Positions 46,101 through 58,500 of a stretch of 64,000 nt of DNA are shown here, piece by piece. The stretch comes from Terfezia claveryi (Eukaryota > Ascomycota > Pezizomycetes > Pezizales > Pezizaceae). The position numbers were made by a program, and so were the translations under genes. The stretch is taken from assembly GCA_015179025.1 (NCBI GenBank), contig WHUX01000003.1:558001-622000 (forward strand). The letters are read 5' to 3'. The notes under the pieces were generated by a model, which was given only the letters and a program-made list of their open reading frames with translations, was not told the DNA's origin and made no database searches. Every line of letters begins with the position of its first letter. Position 1 is the first letter of the stretch.

Positions 46101-48390
46101 TGTCACGAACCACCATGTTCACATCCGCTCCCTTATTCAGTAATAGTGACACGATGCTCTGGTGTCCTTTCTCTGCAGCTGCAACCAATGCCGTAGTATC
46201 ATTGACTACCATGTTCACATCCATTCCTTTACCCACAAGCAGCGATACCATATCCCGGTGTCCCTCCCTCGCAGCTGCAACCAAGGCCATGGTAAAATTG
46301 ACTAGATCCACTTTTTTACCCAGTAATAACGACATGATCCTCAGATGCCCTCTCTCTGCAGCCACAATCAATGCTGTGGTATCACGGACTACCATGTTCA
46401 CATCCGCACCTTTATCCAATAATCCAGACACAATACTCTGATACCCGCTTTCCATGGCTGTAATCAATGCCGTGGTATTATGGACCACCATGTTCACATC
46501 CGCGCCTCGGTCTAGTAACAACAACACGATAAACAGTTTCCGACTCTTCACAGCCGCAACCAATGCTGTGGTATCATGGACCACCATGTTAAGATCTGCG
46601 CCTTTCTCCACTAACAGCAACGCGATACTGGTACTTTGATGCATATGTATATATAAAACATCATCTCTCTCCACTGCCGCAACCAGTGCTGTGGTATCAT
46701 GGACTACTAAGTTCACATCCGCTCCTTTTCTGAGTAAGAGCGACACGATATCCCGATGTCCTTCCTCCGCAGCCACAACCAATGCGGTCGTGTCATGAAC
46801 TACCAAGTTCACATCCGCGCCTCGATCCAGAAATATCGATACGATCCTCTGATACCCTCTCTCCACAGCCGCAACCAATGCCGTGGTGTCATGGACTATT
46901 ACGTTGAAATCCGCCCCTCGATCCAGTAGTAGCAACACAATGTCTGGGACCAAATACCCTGTCTCCACGGCCGCAACCAGTGCTGTAGTATCATGGACTA
47001 CCATGTTGACATCCGCGCCTGCTCGATCCAGTAACAGTGGCACAATACCCCGGACCTGATACCCTAATTCCGCAGCCGCAATCAATGCCGTAGTATCATG
47101 GACTACCATATTCACATCCGCGCCGTTATCCAGCAGTATTGATACGATACTCTGATGTCCTGTTTTCACAGCCGCGACCAATGCCGTGGTATCATGGACT
47201 ACCATGTTTACGCCCGCACCTTCACCTAGTAGGAGCGAGACGATCCTCCGATGCCCATTCTCTACAGCTGAAACCAATGCCGTAGTACCATGAACCACAA
47301 TGTTCACATTCACTCCTTTATCCAGTAGCAATGACACAATACGCAGATGCCCGCCCTCTGCAGCTGCAACCAATGCCGTGGTGTCATGAACTACCATGTT
47401 CACATCCGCACCTCGATCCAGTAACACCGACACGATAAGTATTTCCCCTTTCTCCACAGCCGCAACCAATGCCGTGGTGTTATGGACTACCATGTTAATG
47501 TTCACATCCACGCCTCGATCCAATATTAGCGATACGATATCCAAACTCTCCTGACGATGCTTATTCGCTCTCTCCACAGCTGCAACCAATGCCGTGGTGT
47601 CGTGGACTATCGTGTTCACGTCCACTCCCTGATCCAGTAATAGCAACACAATATCGAGACACTGATGGTCATATATATTTTCTTGGTCTCTCTCCACTGC
47701 TGCAACCAATGCCGTAGTATCATTCACCACCAAGTTTGCATCTGCGCCTCGATCCAGTAAAAGTGACATGCTTTTATGATCATACGGATGTTCTCTCTCC
47801 ACAGCCGCAACCAATGCCCTGGTATCATGGACTACCATGTTCACATCCGCACCTCGATCCAATAACAATTTCATAATATCGATTCTCTCATTATGAATAT
47901 TTTCTCCTTTGACAGCCGCAATCAATGCCGTGGTATGGGTTACCATATTCACATCCGCACCTCGATCCAATAACAATTTCATAATATCGATTCTCTCATT
48001 ATGAATATTTTCTCCTTTGACAGCCGCAATCAATGCCGTGGTATGGGTTACCATATTCACATCCGCGCCTCGATCCAGTAACAGCGACACGATATCATGA
48101 TGCCCCTCCTCTGTAGCCGCAAACAATGCCGTGGTACCCCTGACTACCTTATTCACATCTGCTCCTCGATCTAGTAACAGCGACACGATTTTCCGATGCC
48201 CAAACTCTGCAGCTGCGATCAATGCCGTGATACCAATACCCTTGGCTTGCATGTCCACATCGACGCCCGGATACAGTAATCGCAATACATTATAGATTGA
48301 GCCTGCCGACGAAGCGCTTACCAAGTCCAAATCCCCACTCTCCATTCGGCTTAGTGCAGCGCCAGTCTTTGTTTTTTTTTTATTTAGCAT
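43123..48390 (-). CDS. Ankyrin-repeat protein with C-terminal HET-like domain
   Basis: A single uninterrupted frame of 1755 residues; ATG at 48390, with an alternative at 48345 (MESGDLDL) after a lysine run. Residues about 50-1050 form about 28 ankyrin-type repeats of 31-33 residues with an unusually uniform core, DTTALVAAVE.GH..IVSLL, LDRGADVNMVVH; the usual TPLH is replaced by TALVA/IA. Five units carry longer loops between their two helices. Residues about 1290-1510 carry HET-domain hallmarks: FWAISHSWE, YVWLDVLCLMQ, WLRRAWTLQE and STDKVAGLVYLL. HET domains trigger cell death when incompatible hyphae fuse, and polymorphic repeat arrays often act as the recognition surface. HET at the C-terminus after ankyrins, without a NACHT domain, is an uncommon order. 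Lies beside SINE-like insertions. A role in non-self recognition is inference. Confidence 0.85.
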   Translation of the reverse strand: MLNKKKTKTGAALSRMESGDLDLVSASSAGSIYNVLRLLYPGVDVDMQAKGIGITALIAAAEFGHRKIVSLLLDRGADVNKVVRGTTALFAATEEGHHDIVSLLLDRGADVNMVTHTTALIAAVKGENIHNERIDIMKLLLDRGADVNMVTHTTALIAAVKGENIHNERIDIMKLLLDRGADVNMVVHDTRALVAAVEREHPYDHKSMSLLLDRGADANLVVNDTTALVAAVERDQENIYDHQCLDIVLLLLDQGVDVNTIVHDTTALVAAVERANKHRQESLDIVSLILDRGVDVNINMVVHNTTALVAAVEKGEILIVSVLLDRGADVNMVVHDTTALVAAAEGGHLRIVSLLLDKGVNVNIVVHGTTALVSAVENGHRRIVSLLLGEGAGVNMVVHDTTALVAAVKTGHQSIVSILLDNGADVNMVVHDTTALIAAAELGYQVRGIVPLLLDRAGADVNMVVHDTTALVAAVETGYLVPDIVLLLLDRGADFNVIVHDTTALVAAVERGYQRIVSIFLDRGADVNLVVHDTTALVVAAEEGHRDIVSLLLRKGADVNLVVHDTTALVAAVERDDVLYIHMHQSTSIALLLVEKGADLNMVVHDTTALVAAVKSRKLFIVLLLLDRGADVNMVVHNTTALITAMESGYQSIVSGLLDKGADVNMVVRDTTALIVAAERGHLRIMSLLLGKKVDLVNFTMALVAAAREGHRDMVSLLVGKGMDVNMVVNDTTALVAAAEKGHQSIVSLLLNKGADVNMVVRDTTALIAATERGQQSIVLLLLDRGADVNMVVNDTTALIAATVKGRENIEMVRLLLDQGADLNIVAGQHGTALISAICICQSPTSDCGYNVRQPALLLMLLDRNPDVSIVAGVYGTALIAAISKLQFPEPTDCNQQDTVQSSGGWQWTFLNKLLHSVYLAKDHINVVVGEHGTPLAAAISKGNIQLLRLLVSRGGDVTRLNDSCGAALKAALAAGWNSKRLYGILQYLVDEGAEIDVVSSQQFGSVLGQAAYMGDTGLVSFLLKCGADPFHVGGTYNQAALAGAYPTALDAALSPGSKSQPDLIAVLSGPMGHSGDFRQLQRSPPFPMPYTRSDDIRPAMTVAKMDGRPSTFTEPESICNLHMHAALTAQQSDISCAVLEEKLIIQMLTQLVIGVGTDTPGFKLYEDWIRNDVRYFVTRGYDFGEAYAAARVGWRHFHKPGFVHLVAQHRGQWLRFAQIIDKERVDSIYRDNTGQEVIKLPYRVMPRRLWDLKSNRVVEFRMLHSELLAYKSTTKRQFDKIQNQASHSTEVPVFWAISHSWESCIDPVETPINQYQWQVPLPHGLDLEHSVRQELLGYGIVYVWLDVLCLMQHAVSASTLNPNSRMLPRRTTLDESKTEEWKLDVPTIGNVYRVAQGIVRYFNGLGRPFHLKGWDNDRHWLRRAWTLQEIKTENSTINGGIPRNSIGSTSNIMNMQGMMAGQRMTLRHAIYPVLKLAVDVDSPSGCSLYALVKEMSQRKATQSTDKVAGLVYLLRLTQLPTYDEKVSDNDAWTRCFHMLPLTRKIELLFDFPYRSEQKQQWFPTWSELMAWPEVDPDCEYSPAISGQAKGHRQLEIQDLTDSRESEGVATEGSLFMSDIWALSHCHVTQGSAQGADYAVRVKTKVYGFYGPYVSQKPIATTSPAGQLCELTIATVDLGHSNNWVVCEVVKNLQTRCTRDLREETRKSGESHQHSSEPEIVVLRKIGVLRTDFCGEILAGSGDDSALRRIHALFV
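47875..48090. repeat. Exact 108-bp tandem duplication within the ankyrin array
   Basis: One coding unit, running from TTATGAATATTTTCTCCTTT through the GTATGGGTTACC.. and CAATAACAATTTCATAATAT landmarks, occurs twice head to tail with no visible difference in the first copy and near-identity in the second. It encodes two identical 36-residue repeats (TTALIAAVKGENIHNERIDI...). Confidence 0.85.
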
Positions 48391-51300
48391 CTCAGTACTC
48401 GTCGCCTGATTTTGTACCTCTAATGGTGTTTCGACCTTTGCTGAATTGAGAAATCAGAATAGCGACACTGCGGGTGCCGAAGGAGTTTTTCTGTCTTAAG
48501 GTTGTGGATTAAATTAATAGTTCGACTTAGGCGCGATAGTTTATGATTTTGTGCCCCAGGATCGCATATATGTAATTGGAAACACGCTCACGCAAACTGA
48601 GATGTGAGGCTGATTAGAACACCTGCGTGTGCCAGCTCAACAGCTCAGGTTATAATTAGCAGAGCTGGATCCCATGCACAGACTGCTCAATTACTCTGCA
48701 TGCAGCTTGCAGACCCGTACCAGAATTGCTTTGCAATTGGCTGGCCGACATTCATTTTTGGAAGATAAGCTGCTAGTACGCGTGAGAGGTCAGCAAGCCT
48801 GAGTGTTAACCTCCTGGACGCCAAGTTTCTGTATTCGAGTTATGTTTTATTTATGGATTTGAGTTATACAAAGTTGCCACTATTTGATTAGCACGCGGTT
48901 ATCGCAACTCTAAATAAATCAAATCAAATACCGTTTATCCAATGACCAGCCACTGTCCGTTATGGTATGAAGGCAGGGGAAGGACTCACCGCGAGTCATA
49001 CTACCGAGAGGGGTCAAGTTGCTAGTATATCATCGGAACTTTATAGAAGGGTACTGCCGCTGGCGCTCAGGAAGAAATCTAAGACTCCCCACCTCAACCA
49101 AAACGACTCCTCAGACCCAAAGCAAGTATTGGAGCTACAGATCTCTCTATGGTGCCTGAGGACACTGCGTAAAGGAAGGGGGGTTGAACGGGGTATAGAT
49201 GAGGATTTTGTGAGGTTCGAGCCCCTACATATTTTTGCCATTTTGCACTTTCCTTCACCGCCGCCAATGATGGCTCCACACATGAGAGAACCTGACTAGC
49301 AATAGTTAGTATGTGTTATCGGTGGCATGAGTATTTAACTTGCAAACACTCCTCGGAAACCCTTCGAGCCTTTTCACTTCCTTGCCACCATTCTCAATGT
49401 CGGCCTTTGCCTGAATCCGGTGTGCCTCATGCCCCTTTGGTTCATCGGGAAAGTCACAGCTAGTTTGGTCAACCTCCAAGGAGGATGTTGTTGAGCCCTT
49501 TGTGTCCTCTATGCACAAGGCTGTGAAGCCACTGGTAACAGGCTGCTGGGAGAAAATGAGCGTTTGAGATCTAGAGTTTAGCTCATATATGGGTGGAAAT
49601 ACGTAACGGCGTGTAGTAGTGTGGCAAGAGGAATGCTATGTATGTCAAAGGTAGTCAATTGAGTCTTCCCTATGAGGTTGACTAAGCTATCTTTCCCTAT
49701 TAGCTCCAATAGTGCCACATCAAACCCTAACCCTAGCAACAGCTCAGTTATTAAGCGACCTTATGGCTTTAAGGTAGGACTTCTCCTTTTTTATTTCCAA
49801 TTCAGTTCTCGTATTCAAGCTATCTAGCCTGTGACGAGGGACCACATCTCCGAATTAACGTCCAGTGGATTATACAACCCCGGGCCGGTCCCTAGCCCCG
49901 AATCTACGTACAAGACCAGATACTCCCGGAAAAAGAAGAAAGAAAAGATGCAGGTGGAAATCCAACTCATGATCGGGCAAGTGGAAAGGCCCAAACACCA
50001 GAATATGAAGACAATATATTGGAGTCGGTAATACGGGGGGGAGTTTCAAGTAGATAGAAAAGAAAAGATATCTGAAAAAGACCCTAATCACGCCTGTGAA
50101 AACGCAGATAATAAACTCCGGTAACTGGTTCCTGAACATCAATGTATCCCTCAGATGTACTCATCTCGCAATTTCATACCATCCTTGTTCCGACGCAAAA
50201 TCTGAGGTGTCTGTAGGGGACGTCTCTCTTTGTTATGTCCCCGATGGACTATTTCATTCTCTGGTGCTGCGGAAGAACTTCCTTCCCATTCTCAATTTGC
50301 CTATCTACTTACCTACCTCCTCCGCTTGTTCCAGTGGTTGCTACGTTCCTCATCTTCTTCCCAGAGGTAGTGTTAGTGTCAACTCACACAGCAGGGATGA
50401 GTAAAACCAGCAAAAGAGATGTCAGGAAGTTTTCTGAGAACTCATAAGCGCAAAAGGCAAAGAGATCTAGAAGCTAGAACACCACCACGAAGAACGGCCC
50501 GTAATCTCGAGTCAGCCAGAGACATAACCATTGCTCCCCGATATAGAAAACCCAATGTTGACACTTCTGTCCGTTCATAGCTCTCGATTGCACACCCCCG
50601 AGACTGTAGGGAGAGAGAGGCCTTGGTTGTTGAGATCCGCGGAAAACTACGTACCTGTTATGCGGATCGGATTTAATCTGAGCCCGAAGAGCCCTGGAGA
50701 AGCCTAGGGCGAGTGGTTAGATATGTACTGTACTCTCTATAGTAGGAGAATCCTGTTACTTACCTAAATTACTAGGATGAAAGATTCCGGACACAGCAAG
50801 CAACAAACGGGCGCCTCAGCTAACAACTGCAATAACACAAGCAATACAGAATGGATCGAATAAAAAACTGAACCCGAGATATCTTTAGAAAGCATAAGAA
50901 TCTATCACCAACGATCAAAACCAAAACCGCCCAAAATCTGGTATATTAACCCTTTGCAGCTATAATGAATCAACTTATAAGAAAACGAAGTAATCTGATA
51001 TCCTTTGTTCTAGTACCCAGAAAGCAGAATTCAGTCCACCAGTTGGAAATTCAAAGCCTTTCTAGATCTTTAACAGTATATAAAGTACTTGATACCCGAG
51101 TATAAATTGGAAGCAGACCGACCACACCGATATAGAGATTTCTGATAATGACACCTTCTAATCATACACATGCATTATCAAAATTCAATTGTCGTGACCC
51201 CACACATATGCCGCTGACCTAAAGTTCAACAATTCATGAATTCCCACCTCCAAGGGCCATAAATAATATTCACCAATATATGCTATATCAAGTATGTTTA

Positions 51301-51867
51301 CCTACTCAGCACACGCGCGGCACACAATCCGGGTGAAATAGGGTCCAAATTTCTTTTTTTTCTCACGACCCCATAATCACTTTTGAAATCAATATTATAC
51401 GAAACCCATTATTCCAAATTCCAAATCCATAGGCTTTAAAGAGCAACCTTCTAACCATTGGGGGTTCAAGAACCGGAATATAATCTCCATGTCATATTCT
51501 AGGGTGAAAAAACAAAAAATAAAAATAAAAAAGATTAATGGACGCCCCCCCCCCCCCCCCCCCCCTCTCCCCCCCACCGTGCCATGACTCAAGACACAAG
51601 AAGAAGAAAAAACAAGAAAAAAAATGAAAAATGAATATAAAAATGAAAAAAAAAAGGTATCTAGTCCGTTGGTCACAAATCGAACAAAGAAATTTAAACA
51701 CTCTAGATGTCATAACATGTAAATCATAGGAAACCCCACTGAGACAAATAGTTTAAGCTTCTCGCCCCCAGCCACCCTAACTCTGCCATAAATTGACTTT
51801 TCGATTCATTATCCCGACCTCCATCACCCTTCACATCATCCATCTGTCCCGTCTGTCTGCCCCCTCC
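48391..51867. other. Intergenic, no supported gene
   Basis: Promoter side of the ankyrin-HET gene. It contains a telomere-like AAACCCTAACCCTAG at 49722-49736, a C run near 51545-51566 and purine-rich low-complexity DNA (51600-51657) 3' of the regulator gene. Frames of 60-110 codons show no domain. Confidence 0.45.
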
Positions 51868-54800
51868 TCACCACGCCCGATTATATTCATCCAACTTCAA
51901 ATCCAGCTTCGCCGCTGTATGTTCCAATATCAACAGATCCTGCCTCAACGCCGCACTAATCGGGCTCAATGTTGTCAAGAAGAAAATGGTTTTCGAGAAG
52001 AGCTCGTGCAGGAGCTGTGATGGAATTAGATGCTTTAGTGTTGGGCAGCGAAACGTCGCGCTAAGGACGAGTAGATTTCCAAATTGCCTAAAAATCAAGC
52101 AAGGAACCGAAAGTATTAGCAATCATCTCCATTTCTGTTGCTAATTTATCGTCAGATTTTTTGGGGGGGACATACGCATGCGCCGTCCCAAACACATTCG
52201 TAATAACAGGACGATGACTACTCGCCGAAAACGCATGAAAACTCGTCGTACTCGATATCGCAGCCTCAATACACTTCCTGCAGCTTGCCTCTAGGCTCTG
52301 ATCCCCCTTCATCCCCGTCCCTACACCAACGCTTCCCCCGGCTTCACTCAAATTCCCCGTAGCACTACTTATCCTCGCCGCTGTTCCTGCACTGGGGGTC
52401 CCCTCCCTCGGACTCCCACTCTCACTCGTGCTCATAGCCGGACTAGATGCCGATCCCATGAGCCCATGTACGGCTTGGTATACGAAGGGCCTATATATGA
52501 TATATCTTGCACCAAAGTATTTGGCGCGGAGACGAGCGGCATTGATGTTGGTGGATGGGAGGTCGGATTCGTCCCAGCGGAGGGGCACGGGGAGGGTTTT
52601 TCGCCATTGTTCGAGTTGGAAGTCGAGTTCCCGGGCGATGTTGAGGGAGCGGTTGGTTTCGGCGATAGTGTGGCCGACGTCTAGAAAGAAGAAAAGTCAG
52701 CAGAATGACGAGGATAGATGAGCTAGGGATAAATAGGACATACGTTGTTTGTAAAGCGCCGTGTGGGCCCTATTCAACAACTTCCGCAGAACTATTTGCG
52801 CGAGGTAATACATCCACATTAGCGGATCATCCTCGCATAGATCCCCTGCAATCGGGTCCGTTGAGAGCCCACTCGGCAAAGGCATAGAATCTTCTAACCG
52901 GGATATACCACTCGGGGGAAGATCAAGTTCCGCCAGAATATCACTATAATCCAGCAACACAGATCAGCCAACATCCTTCTTAAAGTCGCATAAATCCCCT
53001 TCATTGGGGGGTTACAGTCACACATACCTCTCTAATTGAAGACAACTCCAAAACAGCCTCAATATCACATCCTTCCTCACCTCATCCTTCTCATGCTGCA
53101 GCTTCATACGAACCAGAACTTGGCACCCCATACACGCCCAGCTTATCCATTTCCAACTATCCAAAACCCTTCCGAGTTGACCCCAGTACAACCCCGCTAG
53201 TAACCCAGCCTGTACATTCTCGAGCTCATTTCCACCAAATAATATCCCCATTATCTCCATCGCTTTAGTAAAATACGCTAGTCCTGGGATTACATCAATA
53301 TTCCGAAGGAATTTCTTTGGCATACGTGGTGGTGGTCGTGAAGGTGGTACCTGTGATCCGTATGGATTGTGAGGGTAAAATCCGGGAGGTGTGCCGGCAG
53401 ATTGAAATGCAGGTGTAGAGGTGGACCCGCCTTGATTGAATGTCGGAGGGCTATTAAATGCATGATTGGGGGAGGATGTTGCTATAGGGATTAATGGCCC
53501 TGGGACCGGCTGACGATGTAGACAGACTGACCCTAGGGCCATCAAAAGCAGCACAATCGCCGAATGAATAGTGCGGGGGATATTTTGTCGCCTTGGTGGC
53601 AGGTGTTGAGGAATGTGCGGAGGGGAGGGATGCGAAGTATAATTACTCCGGGAATTTACTCTCCCCTGTGTACTATCTTCGGGGATCGCTCCACCAGACA
53701 TTAAAATTGCTCTTTTTCGTTTTCCAATAACATTGGAGGGTATCGATGATTTCCTAGAGTGACCAGGGTGTGATTCAAGGCCTGAAAAGGCGGACGTCGG
53801 AGAAGATGTCATAACAGGGGGTTGAGGAGGAGGGGGATTAACGCGTGCCAGAAACTCCCGTGTCGTTCTTAATATGGTGTTCTTATCTAGTATCGGATGC
53901 AAGATATGAATATTCGACAAGTAGCTATTGAGGTAGAGAAAGACAGTGTCTGGGTCTAGCTTCAGTGCCCCATGAGAAGTTAAGCCGCCGGAGCCGACCC
54001 CATAGTTCCGTAATCCACCCACTTCATCATCATCCACCGCTTCCCTAGAGAATCCACCACTACCAGGATCCATCCATTCCCCCTGAAGTCCATCCCATGT
54101 TACATCCCATGCCACCTCTGGATCCTCACCCTCGTCAAACATTTCTCCGATCCCAGCGTTCTCGCCTCTGCCCCATATTCGTAGACTCCCACGGCCTTCT
54201 TCGGTTTGCATTATATATCCCTCATCCTCCGCATCCACCTCATCTATCAAATTCCGTATACTAGGCCACAATAGAAGCTTATGTGCTGCCGTGGTATGTT
54301 GATAAGGTATTGTTAATTTCTCATCTTCCTCTAACATTTGCTCGGCGAGGTGGCTGGTGGGACCAGAGGAAGGGTATGTAGCGCTAGAAGAGACCCTTGA
54401 CCCATTTTGGGGTTGAGGGACTGAAGCAGGTGGGGGCAGAGTGGTTGTTTGTGAGGATATACCCCCAGGGGTATTCGTCATTGTCGCGGCGGAGGTAGCT
54501 GCGTTAGCTAGCGTCGTCATAGAATCCAGTGCCCTGTTTAGGGCTGTGGTGTTGGTAACACTAGCACCTGTTTCTGCATTGGAGCCATTATTCCGTGCAT
54601 CTAGAAGTCCTTCGATACGGCCTAACCGGTTCAAGATCTCCAATAGAGTGCGGTCTTGTCTGTTTAACAATACAGAATAATTAGTATCTTTTCGACGATA
54701 TGATTCCCTGAATTCTATATACGGAGAACAGACTTTGGAGGTGGGACTTCTCTATAGACACATGGAATTGCCGTTTCTTTGCAAAACCCACAGTTGGGAC

Positions 54801-55538
54801 GTCCCTCGTCACATTTAGCTTTCCGTGCTCGACAAGCGTCACATGCCTATAACCCACTTCGTTTAGAAAAAACAACAGCTCATACTCCAAAGTTGCAGGT
54901 TCTCACCTGAGCAGCTCTTATAGCTTTTCGTTTGAAGGGTGGATATGTCGTCACTGCACCCTGGTTTCCCCCGGGGAATCCTAATCCGTATTCTAATTTG
55001 TTAGACTTGTGTCCACAATCTGGCCGTCCCCTACAGCTCACTCTGTGAGTACATGGAAATTATAATCTAGCCTCCGCTTTTGGCCTCCAATTGGTATATC
55101 GTTCGTCCCCTTCCAGCAGAACTCAGTCAAAAAAATACATAGGTACGCACCATTTCCAGGAACTCCTGGCATGCCCTGAAAGAGATGCGCTCCTCCTACT
55201 GCGGAGGTTGGCGTCGCTACAGCGCCTGGCTGTGGCTGCTGGTGATGCCCCGGATACTGTGCTGAACTACTAGGCGAGAACGTGGAACCACCAAGCCCCA
55301 CCCCCGGGTTCGCAGCAACCGGTGTGTTTCCTCCGCTATGAGCATAGTATACGGACATATGATCATGCTGCTGTTGGGGCATCTGTTGATATTGCGGATT
55401 TGACACCCCCGAATGCGGAGGGAGCGTAAGTGGTCGCAGTTGTTGCATTGGATTCATATTGTGTGGCGGATGCTGTTGCTGTTGCGGCGGAGGATTTAGA
55501 CCTTGGCCTAGAGCAGGCGCTGGAGCACTGGCTGACAT
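51868..55538 (-). CDS. Zn2Cys6 transcription factor with fungal_trans domain
   Basis: Seven exons in frame: 55151-55538, 54907-54992, 54734-54846, 53028-54659, 52744-52943, 52176-52680 and 51868-52087, giving 1047 residues. The N-terminus is glutamine/proline-rich and disordered. The zinc cluster (residues about 160-190) reads ACDACRARKAKCDEGRPNC then GFCKETAIPC, six cysteines for two zincs, followed by a linker and a coiled coil (LLEILNRLGRIEGLLDA). The middle-homology (fungal_trans) domain spans roughly residues 390-960, with SYLSNIHILHPILDK, FWSCLQLERSDILAELDLPP and NVFGTAHAQFGNLLVLSATF restored across splice sites. Nuclear DNA-binding activator or repressor; target pathway not deducible. 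All introns are 53-154 nt with GT...AG. Confidence 0.88.
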
Positions 55539-58500
55539 CGTGAAAAGGTGCCGGCGGAGAGGGGATTATTTGTGCTCAAACTGAAACTTCCGGGAATCCT
55601 TTAGAGCGGAGGGAGTGGAGCTTAAGGCCCTGGTCTGCGTCTACCTACACAAGACCGGTGTAGTGCGGCCTAGAAGCAGCACACGATGCTTACTTACTCT
55701 TGTTGTTCGCCTAGTTGTCCTGGGTATCGAGACCGTACACCACCGTCGAGCTTATCCGCTCGATGCGGGAGATTTTGGGTAGCAATCAATCGTAGCGACT
55801 GTGGGTCGCAGCCGGGGTGCAGCTTGGAGGTTGGGGGGGAGCTGACCGGCGTGGTGGGGAACAGGAAGAGAGTTGTAATCAGGAAAACCCGGGGGTGCTT
55901 GTCTGGGTAGAAGGGCCTGGCGCTTCGTGTATGGGAAGATGCTGTATCTGAGAGGCGACGCGAGTTCAGGCGCAGAGATGCTGTTGTTGAGATGCAGCTT
56001 GCTCGCCAGCATTTTGGCTGGCACATGCCCTATTGCTGACCACTCCGCCGCATAGGTACTGTATTCTGGAAGGGGCGGGGTGATCCGCAAATTCTGACGC
56101 AGACTCGGAGGCATCAAACAGAGCAGGGTACATGCACACAGTACGTAATGACGCGGCCGGGGGTTCGTTCGGTAACGGCACGAGATGCCCTGGGCGATCC
56201 AGGTGTATTAACCTCGCACCCAGAAATGATATTCCCCCTATTTCATGCAAAAATGCCAAAAATCTCTTTCTGTCGCAAGGTTGGACGGAGCACTACGGAG
56301 CACTCCCTGTACCATACCTACTGATGCATGCGGGGACTTGTGGAGCGAAAAAAAGATACCCAGACAGTTTCAATTCTTCGGATTATCTCTGTGGTCTTGC
56401 TCGGCCCTGCTGGAACTGCTCAATAATGAGGTTTGGCTTACCATCCATCACCAGAAGCCTGCCCGTACCACATTAATTTGAGTAATTACCTGAGAATGAA
56501 TGTCCCTACTTTATATGTATTATTTATAATTAACGGCATACAACAGCCAAGGGCTCTATTATTCAAATCTGGACTTGGTCATATCAGTCAGTACCCAGGC
56601 CTGATTTCTATAAATTATTTGTAATTCCGGTTAAGTTGTTAAGTTGACAACTCTGTACAGCCCCAGCAATAGTGTACGGTACTATAGGTAGTATGAGGCA
56701 GGGGTTTTTCGCTTTCACATTATGTGGTACGCAAACGGCAAACCATAGAGATCCTTTTGTAATTATTGTTCCACATATAAAAAATTATTGTCAGCCTCGA
56801 TTACATACCAAATACGAAGCACCTACAGTACTCTTGAAATGACCAGCTGTCCTCGACTCGAGGCTCAAGCCAGCAATGCCTTCCGGCAAGCTCATCGAAT
56901 TCTCTTCTGTACATCGCAAAGAATACAAACAAGGGAGCTGCCCACTCGTGCCAAAAGTAAAGAAAAAAATCATGCATCTGAATGAATGAATGAATGTCAT
57001 GGATGGGTAGGTAACCGTAGATATTCCCGGAAGGGGAGAAAGCTGGCACTCTACTCGGACACTTGACTTCAAACCTACATACCTAGTCTGGTACTTATGC
57101 CTGTTGGTTATTTTTATGTTACAAAAGCTTTCCTGGCTTAACGTCCAAGCACTCTACTCGTCTATGGCGGAGAGATCCATGACTTTGACCCCCCTGCCAT
57201 GCAGCTGTCAACGGTACAGAGTTACGGTTCGCCTCGAAGACACCGCTTTGAGGGTTCAAGCTTGGTTGGTTATTTATTGAGACTTGACATGACTAGTCAT
57301 TCTAAACCCCTCATGGCAAGGTGAGAAGTCGACGTTCTGCTGGCATCTACGGATAGATTAGATAGAATGTTTACCACTCTCGATGACTTGCGTAATAACA
57401 TTGTACATACAGAGTATATACAGTACCACAGATATATATATTGAAGCAAAAAAGACCGCGGGATCTAGACCTCTAAGCGGAATCATAGTTCAAAGACTGC
57501 CTTGAGCTTCGGTTATATTACGCGCGCATGTTCTCCTGCTCCTGCATGTATATACCCATCTCACTGACCGTAAACCGGCTCGGCCCTATCATGCTTGCCC
57601 GCTTCCACGACCAGTTTGAGTAGAATCCAATTGATCCAGGTACCTTCCAACCATGCAATTAATGTAATCTAGGCACACATGCATATTCCTGGAAGCTATT
57701 CAGTCAGCCCCGTGGCTTCTATTGGTGCGGCACCTTAGATTCCTTGCAGGGAGGGCCCTTGCATGAACATTTGTACAACAGCCGCATATGTTGCGTACAT
57801 GTATAGGTAAAATTAAGAGCCGAAATTCGTGCAGTAACTAGAACAATCGTAATAGTCACTTGTCTACATATGCATTCGCATGAACTGAACCTTGTCTCGC
57901 TGAGATAGCTTAAAGCAAGGTGAAACACGTGATCTCTCCTGCGATGCAGCACCTTGCCCAATATATGCCTAAAGAAAAGAAGTATGCACATAAGGCTAAC
58001 CACTACTCCGACGCGGGCATAGGCCACATAGCATGACCGTGACCATTCACAAATCGTACTTTTGAAAAATGAGTGCTTAATCTGAAGGGTAATAGACATG
58101 AAGCTCACCTTGTACATGCATCTCTTCATATGCATGAGTAGTTCCCAAATAGGAATGCTTTAAAATAGCTTAATTAGAACTGGTGTAGGATCCCTTATAA
58201 TATAAAATGATTCCTGTGCGGAGGTATACGCGACGTAATGCTTGTTGAAGATATTATAAGAGCCTATGGAAGCCCTAAAAGTAGTTGCTGATCATATGGA
58301 GTATCATCGGGGTGAATATGGTAGGTCAAAGTCCTACAGCAAAATCAAAAACCGCCAAGTCCCTTATATATTAAAAACGCTCGATATATGAGTGTTTGTT
58401 TCTCAACGATAATGCACATCCATATGTGAAATGCACAGCAAAAATTAGTTTATATACTTATATAGATTATGGGCCAAGAAAGGACTACAAGCTGTATGTA

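Noticed and set aside
45962..46441. 159-codon plus-strand frame
   Set aside because: Antisense shadow of the repetitive ankyrin coding sequence; repeats keep the opposite frame open.
43123..48390. CRISPR-like regular repeats
   Set aside because: Periodicity is that of coding ankyrin units in a eukaryote, without spacers.
49722..49736. Telomeric repeat AAACCCTAACCCTAG
   Set aside because: Only about two units, so not a telomere or fusion point; kept only as a possible promoter box.
57719..58135. 138-codon minus-strand frame
   Set aside because: Cys/His/Met-rich random-looking composition, no domain, AT-rich surroundings.
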